From assembly GCF_947631635.1 (NCBI RefSeq), contig NZ_CANRMB010000036.1:1-32591 (forward strand): a DNA stretch of 32,591 nt, written 5' to 3'. The translations under genes and the position numbers were made by a program. The notes beneath the pieces were generated by a model, which had not been told where the DNA came from, made no database searches, and worked only from the letters and a program-made list of their open reading frames with translations. This DNA is from an uncultured Dysosmobacter sp. Lineage in GTDB: Bacteria > Bacillota > Clostridia > Oscillospirales > Oscillospiraceae. This document shows, piece after piece, positions 6,752-15,478 of the stretch (the stretch's first letter is position 1; every line of letters begins with the position of its first letter).

Positions 6752-7428
6752 GCGCGGATATACTGGCCCGCTGGCTCCCACACACCGTCCAGGACGGTGA
6801 CGTTGGACAGCGCCGCGAAGTCCAGCGCGAAGGTGATGCCGCCCGGCATGTCGCCGCTGACCAGGTCGTTCAGCAGGTCGATGTCGTTCTGGAACTGCGT
6901 CAGCATTTCCTGCAGGCCCTGGATGTCGGCGATCACATGGGAATGCGTCACCAGCGCGTACTTCTCCAGTTCCTTGCGGCGCACCAGACTTTCCGGGCTG
7001 ATGGTGGCCTCCACATTGGCGACATTGGACACGATCAGGCTGATCTCCAGGGTCAGCAGCTTGCCCACGACATCGCCCGCCGCCCGCATCTGCACCGGGT
7101 CCTCTTGCATGGGGACATAGCAATAGACGATTTCCCCCTCGTCGGGGTCCTCCGCCAGAATTGCCACCTCCTTGGCGATGAAGGCCACGGCGACATCTTC
7201 GGACAGCACCTGCAGGGCCACCTTGACTTCGCCCGCTGCGGGGTTGCTGATGTCCACGATGGTGGCGTCCATCACATAGTGGGACAGCGCATCCATGGAC
7301 GCGGGCGGTGTGCCGGGCGGCAGGTCGCCGTCGCCGATCTGCGCGCCGCTGATGTGTAGGGTGCCCTCGGTCGCCAGGATTTTGCCCAGCAGGGCGCGGC
7401 CCTTTTCCGTGATAACGGAACCTTCCAC
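6748..7428 (-). CDS. Tail-collar fibre protein
   Basis: 226 residues from a GTG at 7428 with AAAGGAGG upstream. The N-terminal 150 residues (ITEKGRALLGKIL, ISGAQIGDGDLPPG, PVQMRAAGDVVGKLLTLE) follow the pattern of the phage tail-collar fibre N-terminal family, which docks fibres to the baseplate. Residues 165-226 contain the HSH motif and a short coiled coil (LQEMLTQFQNDIDLLNDL) likely to trimerise. It is short for a fibre, so it may act as an adaptor between the baseplate and the large DGR-diversified fibre made two genes later. Confidence 0.75.
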   Translation of the reverse strand: MEGSVITEKGRALLGKILATEGTLHISGAQIGDGDLPPGTPPASMDALSHYVMDATIVDISNPAAGEVKVALQVLSEDVAVAFIAKEVAILAEDPDEGEIVYCYVPMQEDPVQMRAAGDVVGKLLTLEISLIVSNVANVEATISPESLVRRKELEKYALVTHSHVIADIQGLQEMLTQFQNDIDLLNDLVSGDMPGGITFALDFAALSNVTVLDGVWEPAGQYIRA

Positions 7429-7431
7429 GAT

Positions 7432-8085
7432 TTAGTCCTCCTTTGTTTTGATGTTGATGGTGATATTTTCAAACAGTACCCCAGCGAAGAACACGCCGCC
7501 GCTGGCGGTGAAGCTGTTTGTGTAGGGCTGGACGGTGACGGTGATGTCCTCCAGGCGGCCCGCGCCTGCGTACAGGGTCCCCGTCACCTTTTTGGGCGTG
7601 CGGAAGTAGACCTCGCGGCCCACGCCCGCCGCCATGATGCGCTTTACTATCGGGGCGGTGTTCCCGGCATAGGCCACATATTCCGGGTCGATGTCCGCCT
7701 CGTCCATGATCACCCGGCACTTGGCCGGGAACAGTTCGACAACTTCCACCTTGGCCGGGTCGATATTAAACAGCACGCTGGCGGCCGTGATCACGGTGTC
7801 AACGTCGCCGCCAGACAGCAGCGCCGTGATCTTCACCTTGATCATCAGCCGGTAAAAGCGGTCGGTGGCTCCATCGCGGGCCACGCCGAAGTTCCGCCCC
7901 ATGCGGTCCAGCGTGTAGCCCTTGGCGTTGTCAACGTCCCGCCAGACGGCAATCACCTGCAGGGTGTCCTCAATGCCCCACAGGGACTCCGCAAAGATGC
8001 GGAACAGCCGCCCGATCATGCTGTTGGGGTCCTTCGTGTAGCCCCCTGTCAGCCTCTCCAGCATCTTCAACAGCAGGTTGATCAC
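7432..8085 (-). CDS. Baseplate wedge/tail protein I-like
   Basis: 217 residues from a GTG at 8085 that overlaps the stop of the baseplate J gene (GTGA). The N-terminal half (YTKDPNSMIGRLFRIFAESL, GYTLDRMGRNFGVARDGATD, YRLMIKVKITALLSGGD) matches the pattern of DUF2612/DUF2313-like baseplate proteins, which sit next to protein J and connect the wedge to fibres. The C-terminal half is beta-rich. Position between J and the collar fibre is the usual one. Confidence 0.75.
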   Translation of the reverse strand: MINLLLKMLERLTGGYTKDPNSMIGRLFRIFAESLWGIEDTLQVIAVWRDVDNAKGYTLDRMGRNFGVARDGATDRFYRLMIKVKITALLSGGDVDTVITAASVLFNIDPAKVEVVELFPAKCRVIMDEADIDPEYVAYAGNTAPIVKRIMAAGVGREVYFRTPKKVTGTLYAGAGRLEDITVTVQPYTNSFTASGGVFFAGVLFENITINIKTKED

Positions 8086-9263
8086 TTGGACACCTCCACC
8101 TTGTCGGCGCTGGTGACGGCCTTCTGGCGGGCGCTGATGGGGATGTTTTCGCGCTTCCAGCTGCTGCCGTCCGTGCTGATCTCCAGGCTGTAGTCCACCA
8201 CGCCCGGCGTCTCATTCAGCGGGCACATCAGGCGGTTATAATAGACGGTTTCGCCGATTGCCAGCCCGGCCGCCGCCATGTCCTCCGCGTCGCTGCCGAT
8301 GTGGGCCACGATGGCGGCCTTGATGGTATCGTCGCCCATGTAGCCGTCGCCTGTCACCAGCTTAGTGATGCGCACATAGATGGGCACCGAAGTGGGCCGG
8401 GAGAAGTGGATCGTCCGCTGCCTTCCGCTGGCGTCTGTCACCTGGGCGCTGCGCCCGCCGTGGGTCTGGATGCCCGCAGCCTTCCGGGCGTGTATGGCTG
8501 CGGCCACGTCGCTGTCGGTGCCGCCGTAGACGATGGCCTCCACGCTATGCGGCGGCAGGCCGTCACCGTCCTCGGTGTCGGTTTCGTTCTCCCACACCAC
8601 GGCGGTGACGACGCCGGGGGTCTCCAGCAGCTGCGCCCTGATGGCGTCGGTATTGCTGCCGCCCGGCTTGTCCACGCTTTTGATGTACCGCTCCCGGAAC
8701 TCTTGGTCCGTCTCGCGGTTTCTGCCGCCCACCGTCGCCTCCAGGTTGGTGACGGCGATGGTGGCGGCCAGTGGGGTGATCACCGTGTCGATGGCCCCGG
8801 CCTCCACGTTCCCGTCCGGCCCGGCCTCGTATGCCTGGATCGGCACGGTCACGGTGCCGCCTTCCCCGATGATCACGTCCTCCAGGGTGACGAACCGCTG
8901 ATTGTTCCGGGCCTGCGTGATGAAGCCCGCATAAATGGCAGCGCCGGGGTCGCCGGTGATCTGTAGGGTGCCGGTGGCCTTTTGCGCTGCCAGCAGCCGG
9001 ATGCCGATAAAAGCGCCCAGGCGGGCCAGGCTGATGCCCGCCGCCGTGTCGATGAAGCCGCTGTTGTAGACATCCTCCGCCAGCTGCCAGGCCAGCCCGG
9101 CGAACCAGGCGAAGATGCGCAGGAAGATGCCCAGCGGGCTGCGCACGGACAGGTTCACGGTGCTGCCGAACAGTTCCTTGGCCTTTACCTCGAAGGCGTC
9201 CAGCAGGTCGATGTAGGACGGCCGCAGGAAGCCGTTCTCGGTCAGGCCCCAGTTTTCGTTCAT
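8082..9263 (-). CDS. Baseplate J-like wedge protein
   Basis: 393 residues. The sequence fits the Baseplate_J family (Mu gp47, P2 J): the early KELFGSTVNLSVRSPLGIFL, then ARLGAFIGIRLLAAQKATG, the core GGRNRETDQEFRERYIKSV and GGSNTDAIRAQLLETPGV, and the later HSVEAIVYGGTDSDVAAAI. This protein forms the wedge ring that links the hub to fibre attachment and triggers sheath contraction. The start ATG overlaps the gp25 stop (ATGA), so the baseplate genes are translationally coupled. Confidence 0.93.
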   Translation of the reverse strand: MNENWGLTENGFLRPSYIDLLDAFEVKAKELFGSTVNLSVRSPLGIFLRIFAWFAGLAWQLAEDVYNSGFIDTAAGISLARLGAFIGIRLLAAQKATGTLQITGDPGAAIYAGFITQARNNQRFVTLEDVIIGEGGTVTVPIQAYEAGPDGNVEAGAIDTVITPLAATIAVTNLEATVGGRNRETDQEFRERYIKSVDKPGGSNTDAIRAQLLETPGVVTAVVWENETDTEDGDGLPPHSVEAIVYGGTDSDVAAAIHARKAAGIQTHGGRSAQVTDASGRQRTIHFSRPTSVPIYVRITKLVTGDGYMGDDTIKAAIVAHIGSDAEDMAAAGLAIGETVYYNRLMCPLNETPGVVDYSLEISTDGSSWKRENIPISARQKAVTSADKVEVSK

Positions 9264-9616
9264 GCTCTCACCTCCAGACTGATAGTGGTCCCGTCTTTCA
9301 GCCGCCCCGTGAAGTCCACGGCGATTTCACGCCCCTGCCTGGTCACGTTCAGGCTGTCAATGTGCTGCACGCCGGTTTCCTGGAAGATAGCGGTGCGCAG
9401 GACGGTTTCAGGGTCCCCGGTGCCGTCCCCGATGATCTGCGGGTAGTCGGTGCCGTGGTCGGTGTCCAGGAACCACTCGCCCTTGAATGTTTCAAGGGTC
9501 AGGCGGACACACTGGGCGACGGTCTCTGCGCCGCTGATCATCTCCATGGTGCCCTCGCTGTCCAGCACCAGGTCATGGGTGGCCGGGTCAATTCTCAATG
9601 TGCGATTGTCGTCCAT
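9260..9616 (-). CDS. gp25-like baseplate wedge protein
   Basis: 118 residues. The DLVLDSEGTMEMISGAETVA start, the central LTLETFKGEWFLDTDHG and the GDPETVLRTAIFQETGV pattern are typical of the gp25/gpW lysozyme-like wedge family (T4 gp25, Mu gp46). The EWF...DHG patch is the usual conserved core. It initiates sheath assembly at the baseplate together with protein J. It sits between the spike and J genes, the standard order. GGAGG lies upstream of the ATG. Confidence 0.9.
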   Translation of the reverse strand: MDDNRTLRIDPATHDLVLDSEGTMEMISGAETVAQCVRLTLETFKGEWFLDTDHGTDYPQIIGDGTGDPETVLRTAIFQETGVQHIDSLNVTRQGREIAVDFTGRLKDGTTISLEVRA

Positions 9617-9626
9617 GCTGCCTCCT

Positions 9627-10235
9627 TTAGTTTGGCGGCCCGGTCATGCCGCCGCTGTCGCCGGGGTGGTTATGTGTCGCCAGGCTCTTGCCGCCCGCCA
9701 CCACGTCCTCGGTGACATCTGCCCGGCCGGTCTGCGTGATGTTGCCGGTGATCTTGATGTCGCCCACGATTTCGATGCCGGTTTTTTTGATGGCGACATA
9801 AACGCCGCCAGCTGCCAGGACCAGGGCCTCGTCGGGCAGCCCCTTCGGGGCCGTCCCGGCAGGGCACACCCCGCCGATGAACAGGCCGTCCTCCGGCGCG
9901 TGGTTTCGCTCGGTGTTCGGCTCTGCCTCCTTGCCGCTCTGCATCACGGCGTCGGCGTCGAAGTCGGACACGATCACCCAGCCGATGTCGCCCCGCTTGT
10001 ACCAGGGGCGGACCACATACTCACCGGCGCACAGGCAGGCCACGCGCAGCCCCATCAGCGGGGCCGCGCTGGCGTACTGGCCGTCGATGCGCTCCTTGAT
10101 CAGCGGCTGCACGTCCACCGTCATGCTGTCAGGATAGAAGGCCAGCACCTGCACCGGCATGGAAACGCGGACAGCTGCCCGGTCCTTTTCGCTTTGTGCT
10201 GCGCGCAGGTCTGATTGCTTGCTTCCAAAACTCAC
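9627..10235 (-). CDS. Baseplate spike protein (Gp138-type OB domain)
   Basis: 202 residues from a GTG at 10235 that overlaps the hub stop. Residues 20-120 form an OB-fold-like domain of the Gp138/gpV class (MPVQVLAFYPDSMTVDVQPL, VACLCAGEYVVRPWYKRGDI). Residues 135-185 are a short beta-helix-like repeat (IEIVGDIKITGNITQTG), and the end carries the tip motif THNHPGDSGGMTGPP, whose histidines commonly bind iron in spike tips. It pierces the host envelope and caps the tail tube. Confidence 0.88.
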   Translation of the reverse strand: MSFGSKQSDLRAAQSEKDRAAVRVSMPVQVLAFYPDSMTVDVQPLIKERIDGQYASAAPLMGLRVACLCAGEYVVRPWYKRGDIGWVIVSDFDADAVMQSGKEAEPNTERNHAPEDGLFIGGVCPAGTAPKGLPDEALVLAAGGVYVAIKKTGIEIVGDIKITGNITQTGRADVTEDVVAGGKSLATHNHPGDSGGMTGPPN

Positions 10236-11080
10236 GCCGGTTTCACCTCCACAGTCGTTTGCCAGTTCCCGCTGCGGCTGCCCTCGTGGGTGCCCGCCGT
10301 CACCAGGAAGCTGCCGTTGGTCTGGCTGTCCTGGATCGTGATAACGTCGGCCACGCCGATGTGATAGTTCAGCAGGCAGGATCGTGTGGCGTTGCCCTCG
10401 TCCTCTGCCTGCTGGCTGCGGGTCTTATCTGTTGCGGTGGTCTTTGTGGTGATGCTCTGCGCCTCCGATTTGGAGGACGCTTTCAGCAGGCCGGTCTGCG
10501 GCGTCAGCAGGTAGCCGGTGGTGACTCCTTCCTGCGGCGGGTTTATGATGATCTGGCCGCAGCGGATCACCAGCCTGGACTTGCAGTCGCTGCAGGCGAT
10601 CTCGGTCAGCACGTCTTTCAGCTTGCCCCGGCAGACGCGGCAGCCCGGATAGTGTTTATTGACCGCCAGCTTCACCATCGCCACCTCCACGCCGAAGATG
10701 TTCAGCAGGTCGTCGATGATGTCGGCCGCGTACATCCCGGCCTTGTAGGTCTTGTTCACATAGGTGCCCAGCCATTCCTCCAGGCTGTCCGCTGCTGTTA
10801 TCTTGGTGATCACGTCCAGGTTGTTGAAGTCGTGGGAGAAGTCAGCGACGGCCCCCACAAAGATGCAGCCCATGTCGTCCTGGTAGCCCGCCGTGATGAT
10901 CACGGGGTCGCCCTTTTTCAGCGACGCGCGGGTGGACGGGGCCAGGTTGTAGACCTCCAGCTGGGCCGTGGATACTTTGGGCCGGTCCTCAAATTGCACC
11001 TTGAAGGTGAAGTTCAGGCCGTCCAGGGTGTAGCGGTTGCCGCCCAGGGTCAGGGTGGCCTGCCGCAGCCACATGCGCAT
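10232..11080 (-). CDS. Baseplate hub protein (gp27/late control D type)
   Basis: 282 residues from ATG 11080, overlapping the upstream stop as TGATG. The beta-rich N-terminus (TFKVQFEDRPKVSTAQLEVY, ASLKKGDPVIITAGYQD) and middle (ADIIDDLLNIFGVEV, KLKDVLTEIACSD, CGQIIINPP) follow the hub fold shared by XkdQ, gp27 and P2 gpD proteins. Two CxxC-like pairs (GCRVCRG, ACSDCK) might bind a metal. The hub adapts the spike to the tail tube. Confidence 0.85.
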   Translation of the reverse strand: MRMWLRQATLTLGGNRYTLDGLNFTFKVQFEDRPKVSTAQLEVYNLAPSTRASLKKGDPVIITAGYQDDMGCIFVGAVADFSHDFNNLDVITKITAADSLEEWLGTYVNKTYKAGMYAADIIDDLLNIFGVEVAMVKLAVNKHYPGCRVCRGKLKDVLTEIACSDCKSRLVIRCGQIIINPPQEGVTTGYLLTPQTGLLKASSKSEAQSITTKTTATDKTRSQQAEDEGNATRSCLLNYHIGVADVITIQDSQTNGSFLVTAGTHEGSRSGNWQTTVEVKPA

Positions 11081-11445
11081 CAGCTGCCACCCCCCACCCG
11101 GTCGAACAGGTACAGGCGCACCTGCTGGCCGAAGTTGTCCCATGTGATGGCGTCGATGTCGTCGCCGGTCAGGCATACGGGGCAAATCACCGGCAGGGGG
11201 TATCGCTCGTCGTTGAACGCCTCAAACAGCGGCTTGCCGTAGCGAAGCACTTCGCCGAACACAAGCGGGGAATAGCTGCCGCCGCTGCTGGTTTCCAGGT
11301 CCACGGTGAAGAAGTCCCCTTCTTCGTTGTAGCGGAAGGTCAGGCGGTAGGTGCGGTCCGTCAGCTTTACAAGTAACGCGCACGGCACACGGTCGCTGTC
11401 AACGTCGATATACTCCACCTGTCGGCCGTTCTCGATCAGCTTCAC
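11080..11445 (-). CDS. Baseplate plug protein (Pam3 gp18-like)
   Basis: 121 residues from a GTG overlapping the previous stop. The compact beta pattern (YRLTFRYNEEGDFFTVDLET, PLVFGEVLRYGKPLF, YPLPVICPV, WDNFGQQVRLYLFD) matches the DUF6983/Pam3 gp18 plug family, which closes the hub channel in simple contractile tails. It lies between the Dit-like protein and the hub as in other phages of this type. Confidence 0.75.
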   Translation of the reverse strand: MKLIENGRQVEYIDVDSDRVPCALLVKLTDRTYRLTFRYNEEGDFFTVDLETSSGGSYSPLVFGEVLRYGKPLFEAFNDERYPLPVICPVCLTGDDIDAITWDNFGQQVRLYLFDRVGGGS

Positions 11446-12035
11446 TGCGCCACCGCCTTCCTGTTATATCCGGCGTAGCTGGGGTTCGTCCTGCCGGTCG
11501 CCACGGACTGGTTCACGCTGGAAGGGGAGAAGCTGGCGACGTAGGACGCGTAGTCGCTGGTCGTCGTCACCAGCCCGTTCTGCGTGGTGGGCTTCGCGGA
11601 CTTGCTGGCCGCCTTGCTCTTAGGGGCGGCGGCGTCCTGCTGGCTCATTTTCGGGGCCTTCACATCGACAAAGGCCGCCGACGTTATGGTGATCTGCTGG
11701 AAGCCCACCGTGAAGGTGTAGCCCTCCAGGTTGTCGGGCTTCCGGGTCCTGCGCAGGCTGGTGATCAGCAGATTGTCGAAGGCTTCGGTGCCTCGGTAGG
11801 TCAGCAGGTCCCGGTTCCGCCACATGGCCTCCAGGGTAGCGTAGGCGGTGGCGTCCGCCACCACCCCGCTGATGTTGAACTTTATCGCATCCAGGACGGC
11901 GTGGTCGGTGATCTTCCCGCCGCCCTCGATGGGGTTGCTGGTCACTTGGCTGGACATGGTGGGGCTTTCCTCGCTCACCGTGCCGGTGCGCTCAAAAACC
12001 ACCGTGCCGCTGTCGCCCATCAGTATGTAGGACAT
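11442..12035 (-). CDS. Dit-like baseplate protein
   Basis: 197 residues. The first 125 residues (SSQVTSNPIEGGGKITDHAV, KFNISGVVADA, EGYTFTVGFQQITIT) resemble the N-terminal domain of Dit-like proteins from Firmicutes contractile phages. The last 70 residues are Ser/Ala/Lys-rich, ending in low-complexity sequence (SPSSVNQSVATGRTNPSY), probably a flexible tail. It follows the tape measure and would join the tube to the hub. No LysM domain, often present in longer relatives, is seen. Confidence 0.7.
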   Translation of the reverse strand: MSYILMGDSGTVVFERTGTVSEESPTMSSQVTSNPIEGGGKITDHAVLDAIKFNISGVVADATAYATLEAMWRNRDLLTYRGTEAFDNLLITSLRRTRKPDNLEGYTFTVGFQQITITSAAFVDVKAPKMSQQDAAAPKSKAASKSAKPTTQNGLVTTTSDYASYVASFSPSSVNQSVATGRTNPSYAGYNRKAVAQ

Positions 12036-12047
12036 GGGGCCACCTCC

Positions 12048-14483
12048 TTATGCCAGGGACGCCTGCAGCGCCTCGATGCCGCTGTCCTCGTCCTGCATGG
12101 CCTGGAAGGCTTCGCGGCACATCTGCATGAACCACGCCCTGGTCTGTTCCTTTTCCTCGTCGCTGGCGTTGCCGCTCATGCTGATGGTGATGGTGGGGGC
12201 GAAGGTCAGGGACTTGCTGTGCCGGGACGCGTTGATGATGTTGTCGGTCTGGTCGGCGGGGATGATCTTGCTGCCGCTGGGCAGTATCGCCATTTCTCCG
12301 CCTTCCTCGTTTATGCGGGTCAGGCCGCCCTCGAAGTTGTCGGTGCCTCGCGCGTGGCCGGGGATGGACGTAGTGGTCACGCCGGTGGTGCCGATGGCAA
12401 TAGTGCCCACATTGTTGGCGGCCTCTTTCAGCCGTTGCAGCTGCGCGATGGTGGCGGTCACGGCGTTGGTGGCGGCGTTGCCCATGCGCTGCCAGGCGCT
12501 CTCCGCCTGCTCCGCCATGGCCCCGTAGGTGTCGGTGGCCGTGGTGCCGATTTCCGCCAGGCCGCTGCTGGCTGTTTCTTTCGCAGCGCCCCAGCTTTCC
12601 TCCGCCATGATGGGCGTGGTGTCCATGGCGGTCTGTATGGTGCTGGTGTAGGCGCTGGTGTCGGGGATCTGAACTTCGGGCATTTCGATGGTGCCCAGGT
12701 CAGGGATGGACGACGCCACGTTGCTGGTGCTTTCGGCCAGGTCGTCCATGCCGGTGGCTGCGTCTTTCGCGCCGCCGAACATGCTGCCGAAGAAGTCCAC
12801 CACGGCCCCGATCCCGTTCGCCACCCAGCCGATGATCTTCCCGATCACGTCGGCCACGACGGTCAGTATCTGGCCGATCACCTGCAAGATGGGGGCGATG
12901 GCCTGGAGAATAGGGGCCACCAGGCCCAGCAGCTGCGCGATGGGCGGAAGTATCGCCTGGGCTATAGTTGCGATAATTGGCATAAACGGCACTAAAATGT
13001 CGTTGCACACCACGTTCAGGATTTGGGTCAGTGGCGGCAGCAGCGTGGACGCCAGCATGGAAATGATGGAAATTAGCGGCGGCAGCAGCGTGGACGCCAG
13101 CTGGCCGATCACGGGGATCAGCGGCTGGATCACCTGAAAGACGACGGACAGGGCGTCGCAGAAAATAGGCAGCAGCTGGCTGCCCAGCTGTATCAGGATG
13201 GGGACGGCCTGCGACAGTCCGTCAGCCAGCAGGTCCACCAGCTGCATCAGCATGGGTTCGATGGTGGGCCAGGCTTCGATGATGGTGTTGAACAGGTTGG
13301 TCAGCACCGGCGTGAACTGCGCGCCAGCGGTCGCCAGGAAGTCGGCCCATATGCCCTTCACGCCCTTTAGGCTGTTGGTGTAGGAACCGGCCGTCCGGGT
13401 GACATCGCCCTGGGCGTCCGAAGTCTGCGCCAGGATCGCGTTGAAGCGGACTTGCACCTTCGTGGCCTCGTCCAGTTCCTGGAATGTGCCCTGGATGCCC
13501 ATGTTCATCATGGACTGCTGCAGGGCCGTGTCGTTCAGCACGATGCCCATGCTTTTCAGCCCTTCGGCCTCGCCCATCAGGCCGGACCGCAGCTTGGCGA
13601 AGGCGTCCTCGTCGGCCAGGTTGTTGAAGCTGGCAAGGTCATAGGACAGGCTGGTCATCATTTCAGACATCTGCGCGGCGTCCTCCGCGCCCATGCCTAT
13701 GCCGGTGAAGATCGCGCCACTGTCGGCCAGGAACCCCTTCACCTCGTTTTTGCTTCGGTGGGCAGCTGCGGCGAAGTTTTCGGCCCAGGCCGCCGTGTCG
13801 TCTGCGGCGTCTTTGAAAACGGTGTCAAATTTCGATGCCGTTTCCTCCGCCGACGCTGCGGCCTCGATGGCAGCGCCGCAGAACTCCTTGATGGTGTCGG
13901 CTGCCTTCTTCACCACCGCCACGGCGGTGGCAGCTATAGCCAGCTTTTTCAGCGTGCCGATCAGGCCCTCGCCCGCGCTGGTGCCGGTCTTGCCCATGTT
14001 GTCCAGCTGCCCCCCGGTCCTGTCGGCCTGGTCGCCCAGTTCTTCGGCCTCGCGCTGGGCGTCGTTCAGGGCGTTGCCCAGCGTGGCCTTTATGGTCTGG
14101 ATGGGATGGCGGAAGGCGTTGCCGATGTCCGACGCCACGCTCTTGGTGGCCGCTCCCATGCCCTTGATCTTGTCCTGGACATTGGAAACGGCAGCGCCTA
14201 TGCCGGTGCGCAGCGTCTTGGTCAGGCTGTCGCCGTTCTTGATGCTCTCCAGCATGGCGCTGCGCACGCTGGTGCCCATCTTCTCACTTGCGCCGCTCAC
14301 GCCGTTGAAGGCGCTGGAAGCCCTGGTGCCGATGCCGGTCAGGCTGGTGCCGATCTGCTCCAGCTGCTCCGCCGTGCGCTCCGCTTCTTCCTGGGCCTGG
14401 CGCTGTCTTTCGTTCAGTTCATCCAGGGGTGCCGTGTCCGTCCCGAACTGTACCCCGAAGGACAGGCTGCGGCTGTCTGCCAT
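12048..14483 (-). CDS. Tail tape measure protein
   Basis: 811 residues, the longest gene in the window, as expected for the protein that sets tail length. The N-terminal 220 residues are coiled coil (LNERQRQAQEEAERTAEQLE). Residues 225-370 match the phage tape-measure core (AEDAAQMSEMMTSLSYDLAS, TVRFNAIL-like segment, GSYTNSLKGVKG). Residues 385-560 are very hydrophobic with repeated STLLPPL blocks, the region that enters the host membrane. The C-terminus ends with GGLTRINEEGGEMAILPSGS, also typical. The ATG overlaps the stop of the frameshifted chaperone frame (TAATG) and follows a seven-G ribosome site. Confidence 0.93.
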   Translation of the reverse strand: MADSRSLSFGVQFGTDTAPLDELNERQRQAQEEAERTAEQLEQIGTSLTGIGTRASSAFNGVSGASEKMGTSVRSAMLESIKNGDSLTKTLRTGIGAAVSNVQDKIKGMGAATKSVASDIGNAFRHPIQTIKATLGNALNDAQREAEELGDQADRTGGQLDNMGKTGTSAGEGLIGTLKKLAIAATAVAVVKKAADTIKEFCGAAIEAAASAEETASKFDTVFKDAADDTAAWAENFAAAAHRSKNEVKGFLADSGAIFTGIGMGAEDAAQMSEMMTSLSYDLASFNNLADEDAFAKLRSGLMGEAEGLKSMGIVLNDTALQQSMMNMGIQGTFQELDEATKVQVRFNAILAQTSDAQGDVTRTAGSYTNSLKGVKGIWADFLATAGAQFTPVLTNLFNTIIEAWPTIEPMLMQLVDLLADGLSQAVPILIQLGSQLLPIFCDALSVVFQVIQPLIPVIGQLASTLLPPLISIISMLASTLLPPLTQILNVVCNDILVPFMPIIATIAQAILPPIAQLLGLVAPILQAIAPILQVIGQILTVVADVIGKIIGWVANGIGAVVDFFGSMFGGAKDAATGMDDLAESTSNVASSIPDLGTIEMPEVQIPDTSAYTSTIQTAMDTTPIMAEESWGAAKETASSGLAEIGTTATDTYGAMAEQAESAWQRMGNAATNAVTATIAQLQRLKEAANNVGTIAIGTTGVTTTSIPGHARGTDNFEGGLTRINEEGGEMAILPSGSKIIPADQTDNIINASRHSKSLTFAPTITISMSGNASDEEKEQTRAWFMQMCREAFQAMQDEDSGIEALQASLA
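13033..13101 (-). repeat. 24-base direct repeat in the tape measure gene
   Basis: The sequence at 13033-13056 is repeated exactly at 13078-13101, a 45-base period. It encodes two copies of ASTLLPPL, 15 residues apart. Such repeats in the hydrophobic part of a tape measure can change tail length by unequal recombination. Confidence 0.8.
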
Positions 14484-14716
14484 TAGAACCCCCCCTTTTT
14501 GTTGTTCTTGTCTCTTAGTGCTTCAAGGTGCTGCACGAACATGGTCTTGGCGGTGACGCACTCGGTGTACTCCGCGAAGTCCATGTTTTTCAAATCCTCA
14601 TAGGTCAGGCCGTCGCCGTCGAAAAGCATGAACCAGAACTGTTTATTTCGTTCCGCCCTTGCTCTCGCCGCTTCCGGATTTCTTTCCCGGTCGAAGAAAC
14701 CGCTCGATCTCCCGGA
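14483..14716 (-). CDS. Tail chaperone extension reached by frameshift
   Basis: An open frame, +1 (equivalent to -2) relative to the upstream chaperone, runs from just after a TGA at 14717 to the tape measure start. It reads FFDRERNPEAARARAERNKQ near its beginning and LLTYEDL-like and EYTE helices later (GDGLTYEDLKNMDFAEYTEC), with no good ribosome site. Many tailed phages make a second, longer chaperone by programmed frameshifting just before the tape measure, and Mu does so by -2. The TTT C sequence at 14699-14696 is a candidate slip site for +1. Alternatively it is a separate small gene starting at an internal ATG (MLFDGDG). Confidence 0.7.
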   Translation of the reverse strand, partial: SGRSSGFFDRERNPEAARARAERNKQFWFMLFDGDGLTYEDLKNMDFAEYTECVTAKTMFVQHLEALRDKNNKKGGF

Positions 14717-14951
14717 TCAGCAGTTCCGGGGTCTCGATGTCCTCCGCTTCCTCGAAGGCTTTCAGCCCCTTGGCCGCCACAGCGGGCGGGCTGATCACCA
14801 CGTTCTTGAACATGATGTCCATATACCGGGCGGTGTCGCGGGTGCCCCCGGTCATGCCGCACTTGTCGTTGGTCTCGAAGTACCACTGGGGGGTCACGCT
14901 CTGCAATTCATAATCAACGCCCAGCACGTTCACGGTCTCACGTCTTGCCAT
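14643..14951 (-). CDS. Tail assembly chaperone
   Basis: 102 residues from the ATG at 14951 (a looser AAAGGTGG lies upstream). It follows the tube gene and precedes the tape measure, the slot of lambda gpG and Mu gp41. The sequence is MARRETVNVL, then LQSVTPQWYFETNDKCG, an acidic helical segment (FEEAEDIETPELLIREIERF) and a basic tail (GKKSGSGESKGGTK). The chaperone coats the tape measure during tube assembly. The overlapping frame after it suggests a frameshifted long form. Confidence 0.8.
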   Translation of the reverse strand: MARRETVNVLGVDYELQSVTPQWYFETNDKCGMTGGTRDTARYMDIMFKNVVISPPAVAAKGLKAFEEAEDIETPELLIREIERFLRPGKKSGSGESKGGTK

Positions 14952-15064
14952 TTTGGCTCTAAACCACCTTTCTGGAATGTTGGGAGGGCATGTTACCATG
15001 CCCTCCCGGTTGTATTTTGGAAGTGTGCCCCGCTGATACGGGGGGATGCGCTGACGGCGGCCCA

Positions 15065-15460
15065 TCAGCTGGCGAAGTCCATCACCGGCACATGGATGCG
15101 CACCTCGATGGACGCCGCATTGGTGCCGCCCTCGAAGCCGGGGGTTTTCAGGATGCGGCAGTCCTGGCTGGAAACGATGAAGCCGCCGTCGCTGTTCGCG
15201 TTGCGCAGCGTGACGGCCACCGCCTTGCGCTGCTGTGCCAGGCGGCGAAGCCGCACCAGGGACGCGCTGGTGGAGAACAGATTGAAGGTAATGGTGCCCG
15301 ATCTGTCCGCATTGTGGGTGTAGACGGTGTCGCCCTGGATGCCGGTCTGCGGCGTGATGTCGTCGTTGTTGCGGTCAGCCTTGACGCTGCTGCCGTCCGC
15401 GTAGCCGGTGACGGCGGCATTGTCCACCAGCAGGGTGATCTTTTCGGGGTCGAATGTCAT
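15065..15460 (-). CDS. Tail tube protein
   Basis: 131 residues. The beta pattern, the opening FDPEKITLLVDNAAVTGYAD, the middle RSGTITFNLFSTSASLVRLR and the end SIEVRIHVPVMDFA match the DUF3277-type tail tube family of Firmicutes and Mu-like contractile phages. It lies directly after the sheath gene. The tube forms the inner channel for DNA passage. AAAGGAG lies before the ATG. Confidence 0.88.
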   Translation of the reverse strand: MTFDPEKITLLVDNAAVTGYADGSSVKADRNNDDITPQTGIQGDTVYTHNADRSGTITFNLFSTSASLVRLRRLAQQRKAVAVTLRNANSDGGFIVSSQDCRILKTPGFEGGTNAASIEVRIHVPVMDFAS

Positions 15461-15478
15461 GTCGTTCTATCTCCTTTC

